Source: an uncultured Lewinella sp.
GTDB lineage: Bacteria > Bacteroidota > Bacteroidia > Chitinophagales > Saprospiraceae
Direction: 5' to 3'
Assembly (NCBI GenBank): GCA_913057785.1
Contig: CAJXPD010000046.1
Coordinates: 1-47,247 of the forward strand
Length of the DNA stretch: 47,247 bases
Below are positions 16,601-26,212 of the stretch, in pieces (the stretch's first letter is position 1; each line of letters opens with the position of its first letter). The position numbers and the translations under genes were made by a program. The notes under the pieces were generated by a model that saw only the letters and a list, made by a program, of their open reading frames with translations, had not been told where the DNA came from and searched no databases.

Positions 16601-18334
16601 GTGAACCAATTACTTAATCAAGAACTGAAGCCCCAACGGGCCCAGCTAGATGAAATTGCAAAGGATTTACACGGTCTCACAATACAAATCGGGCATAATG
16701 AGTTGACCGAGACCCTAAGTGAGCTGCGTAATCGCATCCACGAACCTTTCATGTTTGTGATTGTAGGAGAAGTTAAGGCTGGAAAATCAAGCTTCATCAA
16801 TGCCTTATTGGATACGGGGAGAGAAATCACAAAAGTGGCGCCCCAGCCGATGACTGATACTATCCAGCAAATACTGTACGGCGAAAAGGAAGAAATAGTA
16901 AGTATTAATCCTTACCTCAAGCAAATTTTCCTGCCGGTTGAAATCCTACAAGAGATTGCTATCGTCGATACTCCTGGCACCAATACGATTGTAGAGCATC
17001 ATCAAGAAATTACCGAGCGATTTATCCCTTCTTCCGACCTAATTGTCTTTGTTTTCGAAGCTAAGAATCCTTATCGGCAATCCGCCTGGGAATTCTTCGA
17101 CTATATCAATGCAGAATGGCGTCGCAAGATCATCTTCATCCTTCAACAAAAAGATTTAATGAAGCCCGAGGATCTGAAGGTAAATGTACAAGGGGTGCTC
17201 GATCATGCCACGAAGAAAGGCATTGAAGAGCCATTGGTATTTGCCGTTTCAGCGCTGCAAGAAGAAGAGAATCATCCAGAAAGCGGCTTTGATGCAGTGC
17301 GAGGGTTTATTCGAGAAAATATCACCGGCGGCAAAGCCCCTGTCTTGAAGCTGCTGAACAGCATCGATACCCTACAGAATATCAATAGCCGTATTCGTAA
17401 AGGCCTTGATATTCGCAAACAGCAATGGGACTCTGACACTGCTTTTAGAGCAGATATTACCGACACCTTGGATTCACAGGAAGGTAAATCGCATAAGCAA
17501 GTGAATGTATTGGTTGAAAACCTGATCGCTGCCTATGATCGAATTACCAATAAAAAAGAACAGGAATTAAAAAGTGGGCTTTCTTTTCTAGGCCTGCTAC
17601 GGCGTAGCTTTACCTCGATTTTCAATCGAAAGCAGTCGGTCAAGGATTGGCTAGAAGGCCTAGCAAAGGATCTAGAAACCAGCCTCAATCACGAACTTGA
17701 AGCAAAATTACAGGAAAGTGTGGTTGACCTCTCCGACAATGTGCAGCAAATGGCCAAGATCATTGATCTTAAGATTCGGAATAGCGAAACGATCTTGAAG
17801 AATGATCATGATCTGTTTAGTGATATCGCTGAAAAACGAAGCAATATCTTGAGAGATCTGCAAGATACCTTCCATGACTTTATTAGCAAGACAGAGAACT
17901 TTACCGATGAAAGTCTATTCCCCGATAAGAAAGCCATATCTCCTAACCTTGCTACTGGAAGTGGAGTTGCTGCTATTGGTGTGATCTTGATGACGGTAAC
18001 CAATGGAATTGTATTTGACATCACGGGTGGAATCCTTACCACTATCGGCCTGCTTTTCGCCGGGGTATCCACCAGTGTGCAGAAACGGAAAATCTTCGCT
18101 GGTTTTCGAAATGAGATCAATAAAGGGAGAGAACGCATTGGTGAAGATGTAACAGAAAAACTAAGAACATACATCAGTCGATTAAAAGATAAAATAGATT
18201 TGAATTTCCATGAATTTGACGAGCTATTGGCTCAAGAAGAAAAGAATATAGAAGCCTTGTCAGCACAATGGGACTCCATCGATCAACGTCTTAAGGACAT
18301 CCACCAAAACCTCCAGACAGTCAATGACGGATAG
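16601..18334 (+). CDS. Dynamin-like GTPase
   Basis: 577 residues, GTG start at 16601 (no nearby in-frame ATG). G1 is GEVKAGKSS at 56-64, G2 Thr is within PMTDT at about 83-87, G3 is DTPGT at 123-127, and G4 is QQKDLM at about 182-187, a variant of NKxD. After the GTPase head come long helices and a hydrophobic hairpin at about 448-490 (VAAIGVILMT, GGILTTIGLLFAG) that could insert in membrane, then a coiled C-terminus. This is the layout of bacterial dynamin-like proteins, which tubulate or fuse membranes or protect them under stress. The downstream agmatinase gene starts inside its last 11 bases, so they are co-expressed. Why a dynamin-like protein is coupled to WbqC and a ureohydrolase is unclear. 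Confidence 0.87.
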   Translation: MNQLLNQELKPQRAQLDEIAKDLHGLTIQIGHNELTETLSELRNRIHEPFMFVIVGEVKAGKSSFINALLDTGREITKVAPQPMTDTIQQILYGEKEEIVSINPYLKQIFLPVEILQEIAIVDTPGTNTIVEHHQEITERFIPSSDLIVFVFEAKNPYRQSAWEFFDYINAEWRRKIIFILQQKDLMKPEDLKVNVQGVLDHATKKGIEEPLVFAVSALQEEENHPESGFDAVRGFIRENITGGKAPVLKLLNSIDTLQNINSRIRKGLDIRKQQWDSDTAFRADITDTLDSQEGKSHKQVNVLVENLIAAYDRITNKKEQELKSGLSFLGLLRRSFTSIFNRKQSVKDWLEGLAKDLETSLNHELEAKLQESVVDLSDNVQQMAKIIDLKIRNSETILKNDHDLFSDIAEKRSNILRDLQDTFHDFISKTENFTDESLFPDKKAISPNLATGSGVAAIGVILMTVTNGIVFDITGGILTTIGLLFAGVSTSVQKRKIFAGFRNEINKGRERIGEDVTEKLRTYISRLKDKIDLNFHEFDELLAQEEKNIEALSAQWDSIDQRLKDIHQNLQTVNDG

Positions 18335-19145
18335 TTTTACTACACAACTACAAAACATCAGTCCGGGTAGTTTGGCGATCGTAGGCGTGCCCTATGATGA
18401 ACAATCTACTTTCCTAACGGGCTGTGCTCAAGCTCCCGAACTTATTATCGAAGCTTACCACTCCCCTTCCAGCAATTACTTCACCGAACTCGGATATGAT
18501 CTAAAAGATGATATGGCGATATCCTTCCTGGGAAATCTACCAATCTCTGAATACTTTGATATCGAGAAAGGCATTGCTGAAGTACTACGTGCAGGCGGGC
18601 GAACCTTTTCAATTGGTGGGGATCATTCGATCACCTATCCAATCATGAAGGCCCAGGCCCAAAAGTACGATAAGCTTTGCATCTTGCAATTAGATGCGCA
18701 CGGGGATTTATACCAAGATTTTGAAGGTAATCCCTATTCTCATGCTTGTCCCTTTGCGCGCATTATGGAGGATGGATTGGTAGATAAATTGGTGCAAGTA
18801 GGCAATCGAACCTTGAGTAAGCATCAAAGAGAACAAGCCAAACGTTTTGGAGTAGAGATCATCGAGATGAAGGACTGGAAGCCTGGTCAAGAGTTAGGAC
18901 TAAGTGGACCCTTGTATATCAGCTTAGATCTAGACGTACTGGACCCGGCTTTTGCTCCGGGGATCTCACACTATGAACCCGGCGGTATGTCTCCTCGAGA
19001 TGTAATCAGCATCATTCACCAAATTGACGTGCCCATCGTAGGTGCAGATATCGTAGAATATAATCCTACTAGGGATATTAACGGCATGACGGCAATGGTG
19101 GCAGCTCGGTTCATGAAAGAAATGATCGGCAAAATTTTATCGTAG
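18324..19145 (+). CDS. Ureohydrolase, agmatinase/arginase family
   Basis: 273 residues. All six manganese ligands of the family are present: H101 in SIGGDHS, D124/H126/D128 in LDAHGD, and D202/D204 in ISLDLDVLDPAFAPG. The spacing and the short length favour agmatinase (agmatine to putrescine and urea) over arginase, but formiminoglutamase and other guanidino hydrolases have the same core, so the substrate is not certain. The ATG at 18324 lies in the end of the dynamin-like gene and its TAG overlaps the GTG of the next gene, so it sits in a tightly packed operon. No signal peptide; cytoplasmic. Confidence 0.87.
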   Translation: MTDSFTTQLQNISPGSLAIVGVPYDEQSTFLTGCAQAPELIIEAYHSPSSNYFTELGYDLKDDMAISFLGNLPISEYFDIEKGIAEVLRAGGRTFSIGGDHSITYPIMKAQAQKYDKLCILQLDAHGDLYQDFEGNPYSHACPFARIMEDGLVDKLVQVGNRTLSKHQREQAKRFGVEIIEMKDWKPGQELGLSGPLYISLDLDVLDPAFAPGISHYEPGGMSPRDVISIIHQIDVPIVGADIVEYNPTRDINGMTAMVAARFMKEMIGKILS

Positions 19146-19579
19146 TGGTAGATTTCTTATTTGTCTATGGCACGCTGATGCAAGACTTTAGCTCTGAAAT
19201 TACCCAGGTACTCAGAAGTAAGAGTAAATTCGTAGCTGAGGGGTGGATTAGTGGGAGATTGTATGATTTGGGATCTTATCCAGGTCTGGTCTATGAAGCA
19301 GGAAGTGATGATAGTGTTAGAGGGGAAATTTACCAGATGGAGCGTCCTGAGCTATTGCTGCCGGTTTTAGACTACTACGAAATGATGGACCCCGCACAGC
19401 CGGCAGAAAATGAGTACCGGCGAAGTTTGCTACCCATTCGCTCACAAGGCCAGCTTAGGCAGTGCTGGACTTATGTTTATCAGCAGTCCGTTACTGGCTT
19501 ACCAGCCATCACTTCCGGAGACTACCGCAGCTATTTTTCTCAAAATCCGAATCACCAAGACTTTATCGACAAAAACTAA
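19145..19579 (+). CDS. Gamma-glutamylcyclotransferase-like (AIG2/GGCT fold) protein
   Basis: 144 residues. It opens with VDFLFVYGTLMQ; the YGTL motif (8-11) is the substrate-loop signature of the GGCT fold, followed by GWISGRLYDLGSYPGLV and, later, LDYYEMMDP, whose Glu corresponds to the catalytic acid of cyclotransferases. Family members release 5-oxoproline from gamma-glutamyl amines or peptides. Lying directly after a polyamine-type ureohydrolase, a role on gamma-glutamyl amine intermediates is possible, but this is inference. The GTG start overlaps the previous stop by one base (TAGTG). Confidence 0.82.
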   Translation: MVDFLFVYGTLMQDFSSEITQVLRSKSKFVAEGWISGRLYDLGSYPGLVYEAGSDDSVRGEIYQMERPELLLPVLDYYEMMDPAQPAENEYRRSLLPIRSQGQLRQCWTYVYQQSVTGLPAITSGDYRSYFSQNPNHQDFIDKN

Positions 19580-19582
19580 AGC

Positions 19583-21721
19583 ATGAATTATCGTCGCCCA
19601 ACCGCTTCCCTAGGTCTTTCCCTATCCGCTTTGTTCGTTGCCTGCCTTTTGATGTTTTATAGCTGTAAAGCTCAAGAAGCTTCTTCTTCAGAGCATGCTT
19701 ACACCAACGAATTAATCAACGAAAGTAGTCCCTATCTGTTACAGCATGCCCACAATCCAGTCAATTGGCATCCTTGGAACGAAAAGAGCTTACAGAAAGC
19801 AAAGGATCAAGACAAGATGTTGCTAATAAGTGTTGGATATGCCGCTTGCCACTGGTGTCATGTTATGGAGCATGAGTCTTTTGAGGACACGGCAGTGGCC
19901 AGGATCATGAATGAGCATTTTATCCCGATAAAGGTAGATCGCGAAGAACGACCGGATGTTGATGATATCTACATCACAGCTTGCCAAATGTCCACCGGAA
20001 AAAATTGTGGCTGGCCACTCAATGCCTTTGCATTACCAGATGGGAGGCCTGTCTGGGCCGGTACCTACTTCCCTAAAAAGAATTGGGTTGAGATTTTGGA
20101 ATACTTTGTCAAACTATATGATGAAGATCGGGAGAAGCTAGACGAATATGCCGCCAAAATCACAGATGGTCTACAAGGAATCGATGATGTTCCCGTAGGA
20201 GACAAAAACCAAGCCTTCCAGAATGAAAATCTTGTAAAAATCAACAAGGATTTCCTTAAAAGTATAGACTTCAAAAGAGGAGGGCAAAGTGGTGCTCCAA
20301 AATTCCCAAAACCCAGTAATTACGAATATCTTCTGGAACAATTTTTCCGCACGGGGGAAGCCAAATACTGGGAAGCCGTAGAAATCACTTTGGATAATAT
20401 GGCCAAAGGAGGCATCTATGACCACGTTGGTGGAGGCTTTGCGCGATACTCGACGGATGCCAATTGGAAAGTTCCTCATTTCGAAAAAATGCTGTATGAC
20501 AATAGTCAACTTGTAAGTATATATGCGAAAGCCTATCAGGTAGAGCAGAACCAGCGATACAAAGACGTCATCGAAGAAACGCTAAGTTTCGTCGCCCGAG
20601 AATTAACGGATGAATCTGGCGGCTTTTATTCTTCCCTGGATGCAGATAGCGAAGGAGAAGAAGGCAAATTTTATGTCTGGACCAAATCCGAAATAGATGA
20701 GATCATTGGAGATCAGCAGAAGAGTGAATGGTTTTGCGATTTTTATCAAATCACTGACAGAGGAAATTGGGAACACAAGAACATCATATATCATGTAAAG
20801 AGCCTTGAAGAATTCGCTGCGAGCGTAGACCAAGAAGCAGCAAACTTGCGAAAAATCTTCAACGACATCAAGGCGAGTCTTTTGAAAGCCCGTGCAGGCC
20901 GTGTTCGTCCCGGTTTGGATGACAAGGTGTTGACTTCCTGGAATGCTTTGATGCTGCAAGCTTACGTCCATGCGTTCAAAGCCCTGGGCGACCAAAACTA
21001 TCTAGATGTAGCCATGAAGAATGGGCAGTTTTTAGTGGAAAATATGCTCCAATCAGATGCTCGTCTAAACAGAAACTTTAAGGATGGGAAGTCTAGTATT
21101 AATGGCTTCCTTGATGATTATGCCTTGTCCATACAGGCCTTTATGGCCCTCTATGAGGTGACATTCGATGAGGTTTGGTTGGAAAGGTCTGAGGACTTGG
21201 CCAATTATGCCATCGATCACTTCCTTGATACAACAACCTATCTCTTCAACTATACTTCTGATCTTGATCCTCCTTTAATTGCCAGAAAGAAGGAATTAGG
21301 TGATGGGGCAATTCCTAGCTCTAACTCTTCGATGGCCAGAGCGCTATTTGCCTTAGGCACCTATTTGTATGAAGAGGAATACCAAGATCTAGCTAGACAG
21401 ATGATGGCTAACCTCACTAGCACGGTAGAAGATAGCGAGCAGCCAAGCTTTTATTCCAATTGGTTGCAATTGTACCAAAGCCTAGCGGCACCACCTTATG
21501 AAGTGGCGGTTGTTGGCCCTAATGCCAAGCAGCTCAGCCAGGAATTGATGAGTGCCTATCTACCCAATAGCCTTTTCTTGGGCGGAACAGCAGAAGGATC
21601 TCTAGAATTACTTAAAGATAAATTGGTAGAGGGAGAAACCTACATCTATGTTTGTCAAAATAAAGTCTGTCGCTTCCCGGTTCAGACAGCAGCCGAAGCT
21701 TTGGAACAACTACAAAATTAG
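19583..21721 (+). CDS. Thioredoxin-domain lipoprotein, YyaL/SSP411 family
   Basis: 712 residues. The N-terminus has a basic start, a hydrophobic core and FYSC with C28 as a likely lipidation site, so the mature protein should be membrane-attached outside the cytoplasm. Next is the DUF255 thioredoxin-like domain with the family block [20 protein letters not shown] and the C89-H-W-C92 motif ([14 protein letters not shown]), then [11 protein letters not shown]. The rest (about 230-712) is an (alpha/alpha)6-type region related to cellobiose 2-epimerase/glycosidase-like folds, with [18 protein letters not shown] and [16 protein letters not shown]. The biochemical role of the family is not established. 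It starts 3 bases after the previous stop and closes the tight part of the operon. Confidence 0.88.
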   Translation: MNYRRPTASLGLSLSALFVACLLMFYSCKAQEASSSEHAYTNELINESSPYLLQHAHNPVNWHPWNEKSLQKAKDQDKMLLISVGYAACHWCHVMEHESFEDTAVARIMNEHFIPIKVDREERPDVDDIYITACQMSTGKNCGWPLNAFALPDGRPVWAGTYFPKKNWVEILEYFVKLYDEDREKLDEYAAKITDGLQGIDDVPVGDKNQAFQNENLVKINKDFLKSIDFKRGGQSGAPKFPKPSNYEYLLEQFFRTGEAKYWEAVEITLDNMAKGGIYDHVGGGFARYSTDANWKVPHFEKMLYDNSQLVSIYAKAYQVEQNQRYKDVIEETLSFVARELTDESGGFYSSLDADSEGEEGKFYVWTKSEIDEIIGDQQKSEWFCDFYQITDRGNWEHKNIIYHVKSLEEFAASVDQEAANLRKIFNDIKASLLKARAGRVRPGLDDKVLTSWNALMLQAYVHAFKALGDQNYLDVAMKNGQFLVENMLQSDARLNRNFKDGKSSINGFLDDYALSIQAFMALYEVTFDEVWLERSEDLANYAIDHFLDTTTYLFNYTSDLDPPLIARKKELGDGAIPSSNSSMARALFALGTYLYEEEYQDLARQMMANLTSTVEDSEQPSFYSNWLQLYQSLAAPPYEVAVVGPNAKQLSQELMSAYLPNSLFLGGTAEGSLELLKDKLVEGETYIYVCQNKVCRFPVQTAAEALEQLQN

Positions 21722-21782
21722 CCCTTAACACAAACAATGACTAAAACTGACACGCAAGGGTGTCGATAAAACCAAGTACAAC

Positions 21783-22523
21783 ATGAAAACTAGATCTCTC
21801 TGGATTTGTCTGCTTTTGCTGGCACCCTTCATGCTATTTGCTCAAACCGAACCAACGCAAGAGAAAGAAAAGGCCCCTTCAAGCTTTGCCTTAGCTATTA
21901 ACCAGGACAATGCTTTCGGCTTTTATCCTGCCATCTACGGAAGTTTTGGCCTCAATAAAAATACCAGCCTCACCTTTTATTCTATATTTTGGACCAATCC
22001 GCAGTACGGAACGGCTGAGGCAGGAACGGATCTCTGGACCGAGATGGGAGTCGGTCTTGGATTTTCGCTTTGGGAAGATCGAATTCTATTGCAACCTAGT
22101 ATTGGATTTACGCATGGCAGGCTACTTTCGGGTCAACCTGAAGGCGTGGCAGGTGATGGAATTGTACCGAGTTTAGTGGCCTTTTATTTTGGAAAGCGAT
22201 TGGAGCTAGAAGCTTTTTTTGCCTACTATCAATCCATGCAAAAAGATCAGATCAATTACAGTAATTTCATTTTGTATTGGGCTTATCCCGGGGTGATCAT
22301 AAATGACAATATCTCAGTAGGACTACACTATGAAAGTTTTGACCTCACGGGTGCTGGTGTTGACACCATCTTTGGGCCCCTATACAGGTGGTTTGGAGCC
22401 TATGTCAAATTCACAGTGAACGGCAAATATTCACTACGCTTCTCAACCGGCTCCAATAGCGTGGATCAGTCTGTCTATGCCAAAGATTACTACAAAGTCA
22501 CCGCCACCATTCCTTTCGAATAA
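21783..22523 (+). CDS. Outer-membrane beta-barrel-like protein (resembles DUF6733)
   Basis: 246 residues with a signal peptide (SLWICLLLLAPFMLFAQ). The mature chain consists of alternating aromatic-rich strands such as NAFGFYPAIYGSFGLNKNTSLTFYS, TEMGVGLGFSLW, LVAFYFGKRLELEAFFAYY and YSLRFSTGS, the pattern of a small outer-membrane beta barrel. From memory it resembles the Bacteroidota family DUF6733; I cannot check this. It follows the YyaL gene after 61 bases, a gap that holds a small GACAC/GTGTC stem near 21749-21764, so it may have its own transcript. Function unknown. Confidence 0.7.
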   Translation: MKTRSLWICLLLLAPFMLFAQTEPTQEKEKAPSSFALAINQDNAFGFYPAIYGSFGLNKNTSLTFYSIFWTNPQYGTAEAGTDLWTEMGVGLGFSLWEDRILLQPSIGFTHGRLLSGQPEGVAGDGIVPSLVAFYFGKRLELEAFFAYYQSMQKDQINYSNFILYWAYPGVIINDNISVGLHYESFDLTGAGVDTIFGPLYRWFGAYVKFTVNGKYSLRFSTGSNSVDQSVYAKDYYKVTATIPFE

Positions 22524-22526
22524 GCT

Positions 22527-23030
22527 TTACTCCAAGCCAAATTGTTCTTTGGTGGGTTGCGTCAAAAGGTGGATCGCTTTCAACATGAGGCCACTCTGCT
22601 CATAGGTGGTAGTTCCCACCCATGACATCTCATCGCCGGAAGCATTAGCCTGAATGATGTATTCGCTATCCTCTGTATCTACACTAGAATCAATGTGCAG
22701 AACGACACCTTCATTCCGCAATCCGATACCCCAGGAACCGGAGCCCATGACCTTGTTCCAATGCCCACTCTCAAAACTTCCATCAGGCTTGAATTTGTAC
22801 CAACGTCCCTTACCTGCTTGGCTGGCTTCTCTATCATTTGGCACAACATAAAATTCAAACACCCAATAATCTCGTGCCAATAGGCTGGTCTCCCTAAAAT
22901 TAGCACTAGGTGGTATCGGAGCCGTGAAGGTACCGCCACCATCGGAGCTGCCACCCTGGCTACCAGATTGACCGCCATTACAGGAAATGAAGAGAATGCC
23001 AATAAGTAAAAGGACTGAGATTCTATACAT
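22527..23030 (-). CDS. Small lipoprotein of unknown function
   Basis: 167 residues from the ATG at 23028-23030 (a TTG at 23039 is in frame but less likely). The signal ends in LFISC, with Cys at residue 17 of this start as the lipidation site, then a low-complexity Gly/Ser linker (GGQSGSQGGSSDGGG). The folded part contains ARDYWVFEFYVVPNDREA, GRWYKFKPDGSFESGHW, GSWGI and MSWVGTTTYEQ, which reads like a small beta sandwich of the lipocalin-like type (WxF, 'F..DG.f..G.W..' as in many Bacteroidota 'lipocalin-like' lipoproteins), but I cannot name a family with confidence. It converges on the barrel gene, with only 3 bases between the stops. Confidence 0.72.
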   Translation of the reverse strand: MYRISVLLLIGILFISCNGGQSGSQGGSSDGGGTFTAPIPPSANFRETSLLARDYWVFEFYVVPNDREASQAGKGRWYKFKPDGSFESGHWNKVMGSGSWGIGLRNEGVVLHIDSSVDTEDSEYIIQANASGDEMSWVGTTTYEQSGLMLKAIHLLTQPTKEQFGLE

Positions 23031-23199
23031 GAGATCCAAATTTACAAGGTAAAATCATTTGCACGCTTACAGCTACAGCCAAGACTTCCGAAAATTCACG
23101 CTCCATCAAGGCCTCAATCAACTAAACGCAATGCAAACATACACAAGCCCCGCAGAATTACAAGCAGCTAAGCCATTGTTCAGAAATCCTTAACAATTT

Positions 23200-25518
23200 C
23201 TAAGAGCCAACCATCGCCTCTGTGAGGGAGGACATGCTTTCAATTTCAACCGCTTGATCAAACAGACGTACACTTATGGTCTCTGCCGAGAGATTCTTAA
23301 TGTCGACCGTACTATGACTGACGTTCACCTGCAATACCACTCCTCTAAATTGCACTTTAAAGGAATAAGCCTTCCATTTAGTTGGGATAAAAGGTCGGAA
23401 ATTCAATTGGTCGTTCTGGACCCGCAACCCCCCGAATCCCTTGACCACAGACATCCAGGTTCCTGCCATACTGGTAATATGACAACCGTCTTCTGTATCA
23501 TTATTGTAATCATCTAAATCTAGCCTTGAGGTTCGGAGGTACATCTCGTAGGCTTTGTCTTCGCGACCAAGGGCTGCGGCCAAAATGACATGAACACAGG
23601 GTGACAAGGAGGATTCATGAACCGTCCGGGGCTCATAAAAATCAAAATTTCTTCGAATGGTTTCCTGATCAAAATGATCTTCAAAGAAATACAGTCCCTG
23701 TAAAACATCAGCTTGTTTAATGAATACGGATCTTAATATCCGATCCCAAGACCAATGCTGATTAATCGGTCGAACCGCAGGATCAAGATCCTCCACCTTC
23801 TGTAGGTCCTTATCCAAAAAGCCTTCGTGCTGAACGAAAATGCCGAGTTCTTCATCTGATCCAAGGTACATATCAGCGACAATTTTCTTCCATTGCCCGG
23901 TCTCGGTATACTCGTAGAACTTAATTCGATCAACCAAGGCCTCAAAGGCTGCTGGAGCTTGCTCCTTAACGTAAGCCATCGCTTCCATCGCATACTCGAG
24001 GCACCATTTAGCGATATAGTTAGTATACCAATTATTATTGACGTTGTTTTCGTATTCATTAGGCCCGGTCACGCCATGCATCACATACTGCTGCTTGCGT
24101 GCTGAAAAGTGCACCCGTTGAGCCCAAAAGCGAGCAATAGCAATTAAAACTTCCAATCCATAGTCAATCAGGTAATTCTGATCACCCGTATATCTGATGT
24201 AATCGTAAATCGCATAGGCTATGGCTCCGTTTCGGTGAATCTCTTCAAAGGTAATTTCCCATTCGTTGTGGCATTCCTCTCCAGTCATCGTAACCATGGG
24301 GTACAAAGCCGCACCATCTTTAAAGCCCAATTTCTCAGCATTCTCAATCGCCTTACCCAACTGTTTATATCTATATACCAATAGATTCTTGGCTACCTTA
24401 GGTGGAGCAGTTGACAAGTAGAACGGCAAACAGTAGGCCTCCGTATCCCAGTAGGTACTACCACCATACTTTTCTCCCGTGAATCCTTTAGGGCCAATGT
24501 TTAGACGCTCGTCTTCGCCTGTATAGGTCTGATACAATTGAAAAATATTGAACCGAATACCTTGTTGAGCAGCCACGTCTCCTTCGATCTGAATGTCTGC
24601 TTCTTCCCATTTGTCGGCCCAGGCCGCAGCATGAGCCTCCAGCAACTGCTCGAATCCTTGTTCAAAGGCTCTTTCCACGGCTCCCTGGCAATGAGTGAGT
24701 AGGTTTTCCTTGTCGACATTCATTGAAGAGATGTTAGCCGCATACTTCAGAATCGTCAGGGTTTGCCCCTCCCCTAACTCAAGATCCACTGCACAGGCAA
24801 CTTTCTTTTCCTCCTTGTAGCGATAGGAGTCAAACTCGACCTTTTTATCATCTACCAATAGGTCGAACTTCATCCCAGTACAAACTTGAAAAGCCGTCTT
24901 CTTGGTTTCAGCAATCACATAACCAGACCTCCTTTCCACTTCCTCATGGGTACTCTCCCAGAATTTTTCCCCATAATTAGCATCCTCATTCTTTACATCT
25001 GCATCCAGGTAAGGTTTGACGGTGATGGGCCCCTCGAAATCTAAGGCAGTAACCTGATACTTGATGGCTCCAATTTCATCCTGCGCCAAGCTACAAAAGC
25101 GAGATGATGAAATCGCCACGCGCCGACCACTGGCCAACTTGGCTACCACTCTGCGCTCGAGCACCCCTCTTTGCATATCCAGTATCCGCTGAAAGGATTC
25201 CAACTCACATTGAGCTAAATCAAGATTTTCCCCTTCAAAATTCACCTGAATCCCAATCCAATTCGCAGCATTAAGAACCTTTGCGAAGTACTCTGGATAA
25301 CCGATTTTCCACCAACCCACCTTGGTCTTATCTGGATAATACACCCCTGCCACATAACTACCTTGCAAGGTTTCACCACTGAAATCCTCTTCAAAGTTGG
25401 CGCGCTGCCCCATTCGGCCATTACCTATACTAAATACGCTCTCACTAATTCTGTTAAATTCTGGATGAAAGCCGTCCTCTATGATTTTCCACTCGTCGTG
25501 GACTAAATAATTCTTCAT
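23200..25518 (-). CDS. Maltose phosphorylase (glycoside hydrolase family 65)
   Basis: 772 residues, full length for GH65 phosphorylases. The catalytic acid is E488 in GVTGPNEYENNVNNN. The specificity loop at 417-425 reads HNEWEITFE, which is the sequence of characterised maltose phosphorylases rather than trehalose or kojibiose enzymes. Other family blocks are KYGGSTYWDTEAYCLPFY (350-367) and the phosphate-side HESSLSPCVH (about 640). It would split maltose with phosphate to glucose and beta-glucose 1-phosphate in the cytoplasm. It lies 31 bases after the beta-phosphoglucomutase gene, which consumes that product. No signal peptide is visible. No sugar transporter gene is next to it. Confidence 0.93.
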   Translation of the reverse strand: MKNYLVHDEWKIIEDGFHPEFNRISESVFSIGNGRMGQRANFEEDFSGETLQGSYVAGVYYPDKTKVGWWKIGYPEYFAKVLNAANWIGIQVNFEGENLDLAQCELESFQRILDMQRGVLERRVVAKLASGRRVAISSSRFCSLAQDEIGAIKYQVTALDFEGPITVKPYLDADVKNEDANYGEKFWESTHEEVERRSGYVIAETKKTAFQVCTGMKFDLLVDDKKVEFDSYRYKEEKKVACAVDLELGEGQTLTILKYAANISSMNVDKENLLTHCQGAVERAFEQGFEQLLEAHAAAWADKWEEADIQIEGDVAAQQGIRFNIFQLYQTYTGEDERLNIGPKGFTGEKYGGSTYWDTEAYCLPFYLSTAPPKVAKNLLVYRYKQLGKAIENAEKLGFKDGAALYPMVTMTGEECHNEWEITFEEIHRNGAIAYAIYDYIRYTGDQNYLIDYGLEVLIAIARFWAQRVHFSARKQQYVMHGVTGPNEYENNVNNNWYTNYIAKWCLEYAMEAMAYVKEQAPAAFEALVDRIKFYEYTETGQWKKIVADMYLGSDEELGIFVQHEGFLDKDLQKVEDLDPAVRPINQHWSWDRILRSVFIKQADVLQGLYFFEDHFDQETIRRNFDFYEPRTVHESSLSPCVHVILAAALGREDKAYEMYLRTSRLDLDDYNNDTEDGCHITSMAGTWMSVVKGFGGLRVQNDQLNFRPFIPTKWKAYSFKVQFRGVVLQVNVSHSTVDIKNLSAETISVRLFDQAVEIESMSSLTEAMVGS

Positions 25519-25549
25519 TTTTCTTGTTCTTGGATGTTAGCAAAATCAA

Positions 25550-26212
25550 CTACTTAGCGCTTGCCAGCAAGGTGTGGCTAAGGTCCTCAAGCTGCAGTCC
25601 CACAAAGCCTTTAATCACCACCGCGGCCCGGTCCAACACCTCGGCATCACCTACCCCAACCGGGTAGAATCCACCTGAAATAGCAGCTTCGATACCTGCT
25701 TCGGCATCTTCAAACACTATGCTTTCACCAGGATCTACCTCAAGATCTGCCGCCGCTTTCAAGAACACTTCTGGATCAGGTTTACTTCGGCTCACCTTGC
25801 TCCCATCGATGATGACTGGGAAATATTCGGCCAAATCAAGCTGCTGAATGATAGTAGGTGCATTTTTGCTAGCGGAGCCAATAGCCATTTTAATACCCTG
25901 AGCACGGAGTTCTTCAAGGAAGGGTAAAACGCCGGGTAGAATTTCACTCTTGTCCATTTGCAAAATGTAGGAGCGATACACTTCGTTCTTTTCGGTGGCT
26001 AGTGCCAGTTTTTCTTCTTCTGATTTTTCAATACCTCCCCAAGACAGGATAAGATTAAGGGAGTCCATCCGACTAATACCTTTGAGCTTTTCATTGTAAG
26101 CTTTGGTGAAGTCGAAGCCTAGCTGATTGGCTAATTGTCGCCAGGCAATATAATGGTATTTGGCAGTGTCGACAATGACACCGTCCAAATCAAAGATACA
26201 GGCTTTGATCAT
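25550..26212 (-). CDS. pgmB: Beta-phosphoglucomutase (HAD superfamily)
   Basis: 220 residues. The HAD nucleophile and acid are D8 and D10 in IFDLDGVIVDTA; the cap domain begins AKYHYIAWRQLANQLG, whose His and Arg-rich part is characteristic of beta-PGM, followed by KGISRMDSL. Motif II is GSASKNAP (Ser near 114) and motif III/IV are SKPDPEVFLKAA and IVFEDAEAGIEAA. It interconverts beta-glucose 1-phosphate and glucose 6-phosphate. As the first gene of a two-gene operon with maltose phosphorylase it completes a route from maltose to glycolysis that spends no ATP on one of the two glucose units. The ATG at 26210-26212 faces an AT-rich 370-bp control region. Confidence 0.94.
   Translation of the reverse strand: MIKACIFDLDGVIVDTAKYHYIAWRQLANQLGFDFTKAYNEKLKGISRMDSLNLILSWGGIEKSEEEKLALATEKNEVYRSYILQMDKSEILPGVLPFLEELRAQGIKMAIGSASKNAPTIIQQLDLAEYFPVIIDGSKVSRSKPDPEVFLKAAADLEVDPGESIVFEDAEAGIEAAISGGFYPVGVGDAEVLDRAAVVIKGFVGLQLEDLSHTLLASAK

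Noticed and set aside
21749..21764. Small GACAC/GTGTC stem after the YyaL gene as a terminator
   Set aside because: Only 5 bp of stem with no T tract; noted in the neighbouring gene entry but not called.
23131..23193. 20-residue plus-strand mini-ORF in the gap between the lipoprotein and maltose phosphorylase genes
   Set aside because: Too short, no hydrophobic or conserved-looking pattern and no context to support translation.
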